Below, one piece after another: positions 13,801 through 25,800 of a DNA stretch of 64,000 nucleotides. A model generated the notes under the pieces. That model was given only the letters and a program-made list of their open reading frames with translations. It made no database searches and was not told where the DNA came from. Where the stretch lies: the NCBI GenBank assembly GCA_032173965.1, contig CM063284.1, positions 118,704,410 to 118,768,409 of the forward strand. Reading direction: 5' to 3'. The stretch is from Sitta carolinensis (Eukaryota; Chordata; Aves; Passeriformes; Sittidae). How positions within the stretch are numbered: the first letter of the stretch is position 1; each line of letters opens with the position of its first letter. The position numbers and the translations under genes were made by a program.

Positions 13801-16800
13801 TTGCAATGTAATAAATTAATCTAAGAAACATTTTAAAGTACCTTCATTTACACAACAGATACCACCACCATGAATCTGAAAGTACTGAGATCACCCTACC
13901 ATTACCCCATGCATATTAAACTTTAATTTAATAACATCACCAGATGTTTAATCTAATAAACTTACCCCACATTTTCCTTTTGATCTTGTGGCGTCATTTC
14001 CTTGTGTAGAGGAGTCGTAATAAGAACTTTCTGCCCACAGACTGGAGTCGATGTAAATGCAGGGTTTTCAAAGTTAAATTGTTCATTTCCAGAGCAAGTG
14101 TTAAAAAACTAAGCACGAGAAGGAAAAAAAAAAAAAACAACTTTACAGGACAAAATTTCACCATTGTGCTGAACAGCAAAAACTCCCAAATTATATACGT
14201 ATATCTGGAAGACCTTTACTGATAAATCACAATACTCCATTCTTGACTTACATTTATTGCTCAAACTTTGATTTTCTTCTCAAAATCCCTACCATTTAAT
14301 TAGATCACAGAGACAAAAGGTCTCTATCAACAATTATTTGCATGAAAAAGTGTGAGCTGAGACACAGGTTGCCACTGCTGCTGCCATCCTCCCCACCAGT
14401 CTTCAAAACAGAGGTTGGTTAACGATATTTTTTTAATATACTTACCCTTAGGCAGATGTTTTAAGAAGTTTTTTAACATATTCATTTAGGCTGCAATGTA
14501 CTTCTAGGGAAGAAACTGCTTACAATTTATAACCCACCCAACACAGCCTTCATGTTTAGCCATATTTACAAATACACTCACCTGTGATGGAGAAAATGGT
14601 AGTGTTTTCACCGGCGTCTGCTTTAGTGCAACACTGACGGCATCGTTACACAAGCCATCATTCACATCAGTGACCGGGGACTGCCCAACACGCAGTCTCC
14701 TCTTCTTTCTCAGGATAGCAGGCGGATTGCTGAACTTGGTTAAGTTGGAGGTTGTTGAAAACACCGTTTCCTCGTCCCCGCTGCTGCTGCTGCTGTGGCT
14801 TTTGCTGTCAAGCATAATGCCGACGCTATACTGGCACTCGGCAGCCCCCTCACCGTGTTGAAGCCGCATTAGTTTCACTGGAGCTGGCTTGACAGGGGTT
14901 ACGACAGCCTCGGAAAGCTCGAAACAGCTATCGCTCCATGCTACCGGATCCTACGGGGCAAGATGCGAAATGCCAGCAGGCTTACCCAAGATTACTCCAG
15001 AATATCCAAGCCAGTCTATCAGCCCTCTACCTCCACAGACCATATACTGAATTATTCTCCCTGTCTCTTTCATACAATCATAAAACACTGGATATTTTAA
15101 AACACAATTATTTAAGAAAAGGCAATAAAGCATTTGATAAGGCAGAAATTATAGACAGATAAAAAATAAGGTAATTTTAAGAGTATTTTACACATATAAT
15201 GAGGTTGACATTCCTAATTAAACACTTTTTTTTTAAACAAGGAATACAAACTTACAATTTCCATAAAATCTAGTGTCTCTGCAAATTCTGGAATGGTTTG
15301 TAGAGGTGTTAACATTCTGTTTGCTTCTACACCCAGATACTTAGGTGGTGAATTCTGCTGAACAGGGGTCATGCGGGTCTCATCCATGTTGTAGAAATTA
15401 CTTGTTTGTTCCTCAAGGTTGCTTAGTGTATTAGGCACACAATCCTCCATGATAAAATTCCCAGACCAACAAGACAAGCTTCCAGCTTGCTAAAAAGTTA
15501 TGAAGAAACACGTTAAACTTATTCAACTTAGAGGTTGACCAGAGTCAATTATGTGACTGCAGGATGGGAAAAAAAGTAGTATGTGGAAAGACTAAGTAAA
15601 ACTATTAATTTTGGCATTTTCAAATGCTAATTATCTGTTTCAATTAAAGAAGTTTGTCTTCTCTTTACATTAACATGCTCGACATTCTAAAATTGTGTAA
15701 GATTTTTATCTTACCTCACATTCATATCTTATACACACTCACAATTTAGGTAATTATGGGCTGTATTGGAAGCCATCTCTGATGCAAGTTTCCTGCGTAC
15801 CTGAACACCAGCATATTAGAAGTCATCTTCAGTACAGAACACTGAACTTCTAAATTAAGATTAGAAAATGTTTGTAGAGTGTGAAATACTACTTGTTTGA
15901 TCTGAGTTTTTTAATGCAGATTTCACATTAGTAGTTAAGTAAACTTCTAAAAAGTTATCCTATTTCAGTAGACTGCTTAGTACCCAAGAAACAAATTTTA
16001 ATTTTCACTGGAAATCCAGAAGCAAACCAGATTATACTAGTTAAGTAGAACTGCGCTGCTTCCAAAGAATGTCAGGAATAACTCCAGCACATAAAATCTG
16101 AAGTTTATCTGTAACCTAAACTAGTGATCAATATATCTGGGTTAGTTAGGTGATATGCACAGACCTCTGAGAAAATCAGTGACTGACATCTGCAAGTCAC
16201 CCAAATTCTACAGAATTAGGGAAATTCCACTGAATTTACACACAAATTGTGTACAGTGCATATTTATTTAGTCTTCATCATGTCCAAATGTGGATATTAA
16301 GTATTACAAGCACTCACACTGAAGTTTGAGGAAAATATAATCTGCAGGACATTTTGTAATCAAATGGAGCAAAACCCCTGTATTTTTCACTTTTCTCTAC
16401 TAAGCAGATGACAAACACTGCTTATCCATAAAACTGAATGGCAATGATATCAAATGTGTCACCTCCTGAAGAGGATTAAAATACTGGGTCTTAGGAACTG
16501 CCATATTGCTGCTCTCTTCACAGTTTAGAAAACAGCACTAAAAATAAGTTGTCACAGTTCTAATATACAGATTTTTGCTTTTCAATGCAACAGCAATAGA
16601 TTTTAATTATAGAGGGTCAGGTGAAAGAAACACTAAACCACACAACCAATACTGAATTACTGAGGATTAACCTCAGTAATGCATATTCAAATATTTAGAG
16701 AAATAAATATTCGTACAGTCCTTACAGAAGACATTTGTTTTCTTCTGATTTCATTCTCTGCTGACATAAGTAGCAATTCAAGCTCCTTTATTTTCTTTTC

Positions 16801-19800
16801 TTTATCAGGATCATCATCAATAAGTGGCTGCTGAAAAATTTAAGAAAGAAGCCATTACTATTTTTCACTTCCGCCACCTCTTCACAGTAAAGATTCTATA
16901 TTATAAAAAACAGCTGTATTTTTAACAGGAATCCACACACAGACGAAACAGAACAGTTCAGGTTGTATCATATTTTGTAGTACTGAAGTCACCTGCAAGT
17001 GAAACACCTCCAGTTACCTGGAGATGGATCTGGCATTAAAGTGGATTCTAATACGGCCTGTAAGTTATCAGTGTGCTAAAGCACTTTCTAAAGTCACTAC
17101 ACTCTAATAGAACCAAGTGCTGGCACACTGGTTTATGTGCTTGTGTTTTAACATACCTTCTACAATTCTGTGTTATTTATCCTCACGGAGTGTGCAAGAA
17201 AGTGTTTCAAATCAGCATTTGCTGACACAGTATTTATGCAAGCAATCCCACCACTACCATCAGAAAAGAAAATTAACTAATTGATTTTTATTGGTTTGTT
17301 TGTTCTTAACCTCCTTAACATTTCCATTATTGCGATAAATATAGGTAGGATATATGCTATCATCAGTTTAGAGAGTACTTCAAGGAGCAGACAGTATCTT
17401 ATACTTTTCTGTGTAGGGTAATCCAGACTGTCAAAAGCCATTTGAGGCTTTGCTGTCACTTGTTTTCTTACACCATTATCAGGGAAGAAATGCAACATGA
17501 AACAGATGACCTGCACAGGGAACCTTCAGGTTAGGTAGAGAGTTCTACAGAATTCCTCTATCTAATACAAACATTACATGCATAATTCCCTGTGTCAAAA
17601 TACTACTTCTACTAATTCCAAATTCACAAGAATTCTTCCAAGGTGCCATGTTAGAAACCAAGATCTATATTCATTCTGCACCACATGAGGAATTTCAGAT
17701 ATATTCCAAGTGAGCCCCAAAAAGCAAAAGGAAATAATATATCTAATTTCTATTTGCTTTAAAGTTTCTTAATTCTTCAGTATTTAGAATGTTGCAAAAG
17801 ACCATCTTCAAATGATTGAAAGATGTTTATCAGTAAGAAAGAAAGAAGACCTAACGAGAACAAACGAGCACAGCCTTAAGTGCAAGTCACAGTAAGTTGA
17901 GTTTCTTATAACCTTTTATAAAGGGTTACATTAATTACCTTTATGTAAACAGTAAAGTCTTGTCTTTAAATCTCTCATAAGCTAGATAATACTAATATAG
18001 GTCACAATTAAGCCTCAAGATTTAACAAGTACACTAAGTTTTATGCCATATTTCTGTCAGAAATAAGCACAAACATTGTGTTTCTGGGATGTAGAAAGAG
18101 AGCTTCATTTTTCCTTCCTAAAACTACCAACTACACTAGCAAGCTTACTTACAGAGGAACCTATATAAATTTAGGTGAATGATAAAGACTAATAGACATT
18201 TTGAAGATACGCATCTTTTAACTTTACTGAATAATATTATGCAGTAAATTCTCTTTAATTTATGAAGGCTGTTAACAATTTACCTGAACTATGTTAGAAG
18301 AAGATGGAGCATGTTCTAGACAGCTACCTTCTGGTGAGGCATACTGATATGCTGGAATCTAAAAAGACATGAAACATTTTACAAACCCTCAAGAAAAGGA
18401 GGCTATAAAATAATCTCTACTTTATTATATGTAAACTATTTATGGTTTACAAATCTTGAGTTGCCATTAAATCACCAAAAAACTCACCAGATCTTCAGTC
18501 TTCCAGATTTGTTTCCTGTTTCAAACCAAATAAATTATTTTAAACTGGGAAATACTTATTTTTCTAAATTTTGAACTTACATGTGTCTGAACAGGCACAT
18601 AAAATTGATTCTGAGTGTGCAAGTGTCCCATAGTCAGACACGGTTGGGGCTGAAGCTCAGCAGAACCAGCGCTTTCAGACTTTATAACACTTTGCAAATA
18701 TCCTTCCTGTTCCACCTTTCTTCGCATTGTTGAATTCCAATGATTTTTGATTGAATTATCAGTCCTAAAATGAAAGTATAAAACCATGACTGGTTTCTGT
18801 ATCTCAAGATTTAATATATGACACAATTTACAGGGTTTGTAAGTAGGTTAATCTGAAGCCACAAATCCAGAAAGCTCCAGCAGCTTAGACTGAAAGTTCT
18901 GTTATCAGTGAGGTTTTGGCATAATGACTAGAAAGCTATTCTTTTTAGAACTTCCTTCTACTAAACTTAAAGTGTGCTGGAAATTAAAAGCAGAAAAGTA
19001 TAAAACCTTGTTTCTGACTGTAATCATGAGGGGTAACCTTTTTTCTTAGACACTTGGAATAATGCAGTGAACACAGTTATTTACCCCTCTACTATAAATT
19101 TGCAGTACACGTAGCTAAGGCAATCACCTCACCGTCCCAGAACATAATAAAGGCACTTTGGCTGGTGTTTGCCACTGGAAGACATCTCTCCTAAAATTGA
19201 CAGTCTGCTACCCCCACTCTGCATTTTATGTGCAGCTTTGTGGAAGAACATCCTACTACCTCCTCATCCCCTTGATAGGGGATAGGATAAAACAGGCATG
19301 GGATTTTGACAAGCAGGCTGAAATCACTTTTAACACTAAACAAACATTAAGGCAGGCGTAGACTATAGCTGCATTACTGTCTACAATACTAGCATTATTA
19401 TTCCTACCATTAGGTAGAGGTACACAGAAACAAAAATAGTTAAATTCCCATTCTTCATTTAAGGTCAACTCCAAGAAGTATTCCCCTTTTTCATCCCACT
19501 AGTGTGGAACTCTACAAATTTTCTAGGTCGATGATTGTTAGCAGCCTTTAGCTAAGAGTCAGATTTATTGACAACAAAAAAGCTAGTAAATAAGAATTCT
19601 TCTGTCAAACTCATCTCCCCTCTCCAAAATTCTATTTAGATGCAACCCATTCTCTTCTCATATCTCCAAAGGATTTACTGTCAGTCACGGATTGTGCACC
19701 TAATCAAAGCACAAAATTTTTAAGCATGTATCCCTCATTACACCAAGGTAACAAATGCTGACATTCCTTAGGCACAGCTAGAAAGTCACCTCTTGAACAC

Positions 19801-22800
19801 ACAAACTGAATTCAGAAAGGGACAGCTTAACACTGAATTTGAATTAATAGTACAAGGTAAAAGAATTATTTCATTCAACTCTTCACACTAAAATTTTGTT
19901 CTCCACAACGACAGAAATTGGCAATGAAACTTGAAACATTATAAGGCAAACAATACAATTAATTCTTAAGTTAGAGACTTCATAATAACCAACTAACTTT
20001 GCAATGCATGACTCCTAAGCCTGGACTTCTGAAGGTTATTAAGATTTTCTTTTAAAAGTGTCCAGTTCAACAAATACTACACTAAAAAAAACAAAAAAAT
20101 AAAAAATCAGATCTTTCAGATCTTCAACCAGGAAAGTCACCCTCAAATGCATACAAATGAATGCACTTTGGGATCAAGTGTGATATCAAATAATTTTTCT
20201 ACTACTACTCACAGTTAATTCAGTTCAGCTCTATTATAGAGTTTTTAAGTGATCAGGAGGAATTTGAAGATACTTTCAACTATTATAGTTCTTTCTATGG
20301 GTTTTACATCTTTTTAAGAATACAGATCAAACATGCAAGATTTTTAGCATCTATCAAGATAAGTATGCTTTAATGCAAGTCTCAACAGATGCTCCCTGAC
20401 TAACAAGGTATGTCCTTAAACCAGGATGCAAAGTAAGATTTGAAAGGGTACTGAGATGAGCACTTTTCATATTCCAACATTTAACACAAATAGAGTTGAA
20501 AAGCACCTTCCAGGAAGAAGTTTTGCTATTTCAGCCCATCGGTTTCCCAAACGCTTGTGAGCTTCATAGATTATTCTGTCTTCTTCTTCTGTCCATGAAG
20601 ACTTTTTTACCTCAGGATTGAGATGGTTATGCCATCTTTCTCTGCATTGCTTGCCTATTCTTCCTTTCAGGTGCTTTGCAATTAGAGACCAGCGCTTTGG
20701 ACCATACTTCTGAACTAATTCAATAACCTGGAATACAGATGAAAGCATGTTATAATTTCAAAACCTAATTTACCTAATCAAAGGCTGAGAACACTGGTAA
20801 ACTCACATTTTAGAACAGCATGATAATAGTCAACTGATATTAGGCCTAAGGAGGCAGACAGTGATTTGGGAGTTTAGAAATGATTTTTCAAGAAATCAAA
20901 AAATTACTAACTCCAAATTTTCTACGTTTAGAATATAAGGGTGTACTGATGAAAACATTTGTTTGGAAGTTTCCTTTCTATCACCCACTGCATAAGTTGA
21001 CACAGGAAAGGCCAGAAAAGAAACTGGAAAAGACATTTCATTTGACTGTTTTCAACAATATTCATATGAGGAAAGACCCACACCTCTACACCTAGAAACA
21101 GAATGGATGTTGTGAGTTTTTACAAAGTAGAAGCTTTTTATTGAAAAAACTAATGAGAACTGTAAAAAAATAGATTAGGAGACCATATTCATAAATTGAC
21201 AAACAGTAGTTTAAAACATCTTAGAACAGTTTTAAACAATAGGACAAGAAACCAATTTGAAATACTACAGGAAAGCTGTATTTGCATCTCCCTACCAGGC
21301 AGTCCAGGTTGGGCAGGCAAAAGGCTACAGTACAGATTAACAACAACGAGGTGAAAAAGGAGCCTAAAACATTGATAGCTTCTTTACACAAAGAAACGGT
21401 TTCACAGAATATTCTGAGCTGAAGAGAAACAAGAAGGATCATCAAGTCCAGCAGCCAATACAGGGATCACTCTCACAACCTTGGCATTATTAGCACTGTG
21501 CTCTAACCAAAAGAGCTTATCTCAGGGTTGTAATAGTAGGTTATGAAATAATTTCCCTTATTCCCAATCCCTTCAAGTCTGGTGGGTTTGAAGAACAAAA
21601 ATGTAAACAAGACCTTTGATCTTTAGTGCTACAGAGATCCCCCCTGTACTTGGTAAGCTGGAGTAATTCAGTCAGCAACCTCACTAATGGGAAACTGAAT
21701 GCTTGAGCAGATCCAACATTCCATCTACTTAAGACAGAATTTTTTTCTTCTCATACATCATAATGTAATAAAAGTATCCATGTCACAAGATGGATCAGAC
21801 ATCAACTATATGGGAATGGAACTTAAATAAAAGTACATATTCTTCACAGTCATACACCAATTTTATTAAAGAGCAGAGTATCAACTAGTTTTCATTACCC
21901 TCTGATCTTCTTCTTTAGTCCAGGGACCTTTAATCAATTCCGGGTTTAGTACCTTCTGCCATCGATGCTGGCACTGAAAATCTGAACGGTTCTGAAACAG
22001 TTTTAGAAGACCAATGTAGCTGTTAAATTCTTGAATACATAAAGCTGTAAATAGATTCTAGCATGAATTATTAGCTTATTTCAAATTAAAAGACTTATTT
22101 AGAATTTTTTTCTAAGTATAATAGTTAAACTGTCCCTTATTATTTCTTATTCCATTTGCTTATAAAAAACTCCACTCTGGAAAAAAAACAACTTTGCATG
22201 AAGCTCTAATCTAATTACTTCAATGTACTAACTTAATAATCAAATTCAGAACTTGCTCTTCTTCAAAGAAAAATTTATATTATTTTTGTCCTCATTACTC
22301 CACACTTCCTCTGAACTTAGTGGTTGATCTATTTTTGACATTATCTATAACTTATAAAAGGGGAGAAATTTTTTAAGGAAATACTTTTTCATTCAAATAA
22401 AAGAATAAACTTTTTGCTAAATCCCAAATGAATGTATTCTCAGCTCTTTACTAGAGTGTTAAGGAAAACAGATTTAGAACAAATTTAGTTAACACATACT
22501 AATTAAACAACATTGCTCTTGCTGGTCAGGACAGATGGTGCTTTTCTGTAGCTTCACTAAGGATCTTTTGAAATATTGTTCCCATTTATGAAAGAGAAGT
22601 AACCTTCACTTAGCCTCCTAAAAACTGTCTATATGAAAGGATTGGTCCAGTGCTTAGAAATATGCAGGTAAGAGCCTGCCCCAGGACAGCATACTTTTTC
22701 AACACTGGGCCATGATCAATTTACTTGCTTCAGTGTAAGCTGTTGGATAGCAAATACCAATTGCAAGGTTTTGCTGGTCTTGTATACCAAGTAAAGGTGT

Positions 22801-25800
22801 TACCATAGTAAGATGAAGTTAAAAAAGAAGCAGTCTGCAGGACCAGAGAGACACCCCAAACACTAACACCTGAAATTACACTGTTCACAGTACTTTCAAG
22901 CTAATCACAAGCAGTAACTGTATGATTAAAAGCACACTACAGTTTTTTTACAAAACATCATCATTTCTTCTTAAAGACAAACTAAAAGACAGACTCAGCA
23001 TAGAATAGCTGTTACCATTTTGACAAAAAACATTTTAAATTGTGGCCTTTTAGTGCTTTTATCTTCCAGACATTTCTGAAATCATAATATGATTTGGAGA
23101 GAAGAGCAACACAAATGACAGAATGAAATAATTGTTTCAGTCTGCCTTAGGCACAAAAAAAATAAAAAGCCATTACAAGCTATGCTGCCTCTCTTGAGAG
23201 TAACTTTGAAGCCATCTTCACCTTTTATTTGGGCAGAATGGATGGAGGGAAGGTTTACCTGTGCCCAGTCCAGCAAAAAAATGAGGGTTTGAAAGCACAG
23301 CAGTTTGAGGGCCTTTACAATACAAGAAACCCTCGGTTTTTCTAGCAAAAGACCATCAAGAACAAGGTAAGTGTTAATTATACCAGGCTCTATTATTTGG
23401 CTGTTGCAATAGGTTGCCTAAAAAGGCTGTGCAGGCTCAATCCATGGAGATAAACCCAAACCCTGTCCTGGGCAGCCTGCTCCAGCTGACCTGGATTGAG
23501 CAGGGGCTGCGAACCTGATGACCTGCAGAAATTCCTTCCAACACCAATGATTCTGCAGTAGGCAGCTGATTATGCACGTTTCCTGTGATAACTGGGGAAT
23601 GTTTTTTCAACCTTACTTGGGCCCAGCTGAACGACAGGGTTCTTGTCTCCAGAAGCCTTTGTTTTCAGCTGGAGAATTTTTCACTAAACTGTTAGATCTG
23701 TTAAGTGCAACTCCACACTACACCTGCATATCAGTATCACCAAATGTATTTTCAAAGAGCTTAGTATATAAGCTTTTTTATTCTCCTCTGCCATCCATTC
23801 ATTTCAATGATTTTTATAAGAGAATAACATACATGTAAGGAATATGGATGTGCTTATGCCTGACGTAAATTTAGAAGCTTTGAGTTTATTACCTGATATC
23901 TATATTTTGTCACTTGGGAAAAAAAAAACCAGAAGCATCGCAGTTGCACAAAAATATGATGAGAACAATGGAAAGTTATAGTTGTTCAGCATTTAGAGTT
24001 CAAGTCCTTTTTTACCTTACAATGGAATTTCATACAAATACATCATCCCACACAATAATGTAAGAACCTCAAAGGTAGAAGGTGTTATTTTTTATTATTA
24101 ATTTATTATTTATAATTTATTTATAATTTTAATATTTCAATCTCCAATACCACTTCTAGGAAGTGATTTCAGCCTCATATTCTACCATACTTTTACAGCA
24201 GGCATTTTATAACATCTGTTCAGAAGAGAAACAAACACCATCGATTCTAGTTGTAGACACTTTCTACCATTACCTCAGGGAAGCAGTCATCACTGGAAAA
24301 AAAATAATCAAACCCAAACAAACAAAAAACTCAACAAACACACGCAAATAAGTAAATGAAACACATGTGCCACCTTGACTATGGTGGTTAAGAAATTCAT
24401 CCTGCTCCTTTCAAACAATCTTTCAGATGCAAACCACTCTCCTAACTGTTTCAGAAGCAACATGTGAACTGTGGATATAGCCACCAGGAGTAATGGAACC
24501 AGTAAGATACAGGAATATATTCCATAATAAAAACAAATATCAACAAATATTCATAATAAAAACAAGTGTCAACAGCAGGTATTTTTGATCATTTCAGACT
24601 ATCACTGAAGACTGAGCCAATAAAGTTCTTCAAGGTCTGAGCTAGATCTCAAGTCTATTGTAGAAGCATCCTCTAAAATAGCTTTTATTACGTGCTTCTG
24701 ATTCTATTTTGCTTCATTTCCAACCTAGACATATGACCAAAGTAAATAAATATTAAGAGAACTTAAACAGATTCAACTTACTTGTAGATGACTAGCAATG
24801 AAAGCCCAATCATCTGTACCATTTTGTTCCACCAGCTTCTTTAGCCTTTCATCCTGTTAAGACATAACCTCAACCAGTAAATTTTACATGCTACCCCAAT
24901 ACAATACTAAATAGTAACATATTTCATGAGCTAAGAAGATCAGGTAGGGATCAGACTAAAGCAAAAAAATAAAAAGTATTACCTCTTCACGGGTCCATTT
25001 CACCTTGCTACATATCTTCTTCAAACCTTTTGCCGTGGTACTTCATAGTCATGATCCATATATTGAAAGTCATCGTCTTCCTCACTGCAAAGTACAACAA
25101 AAGAGTAAAGAAGATCAAAACAGTGTTTAAAATACCTCTGAATGACCCTTTTTTCTAATTACTTGTAGCTTTTTTCCAATCTGCACATATTGTTCTAAAA
25201 TGACATATGGGATTTGCATGATCAGAAGGTTTGCCTCCAGCAGTACACCATGTCAAAGTACAGAATTAATTTTAATTTCAATGCCATGCCCCACACTGGA
25301 CAGATAACTCATTCCAAGTCAAGATTTAAATTTGAAGTAAAAACGACTTTTTAAGATTCATGTATCCCTAATACATTTTTTCGTCTTTATTTTACATGAA
25401 TGAGCTAATAGAGAGGTTTGTTAGACTGCAAAATACATTCATGATCCACCTCCATAACTGAAAGAACAAACACAACAATGATGTCAAAAAAGTAAATCTC
25501 GACCTGAGATTTTAAGTGGGCTCCTGACTTGGCTAAAAGCGTTACCTCAGTGTTACAGGAATTAGACACAAGACTTTGAAGACAGATAGGCTCCAGCAGA
25601 AAAAACTTCGGTATAAGGGCTGCGAATCCAGAGGGGCAGGGCAGCCAGGTAGCTCTGGGACTCCGCATAGAATCCGCTCCATCTACTGGAGAAATGCGGA
25701 ACTCCACAGCCTGGATAAACAAAGCCTTCCAAACGGGGGGCACAGCGAAGTGTTTCATGGAATTATTGCTTAAACTTCTGTGTCAGTGACTCATGTTAGC

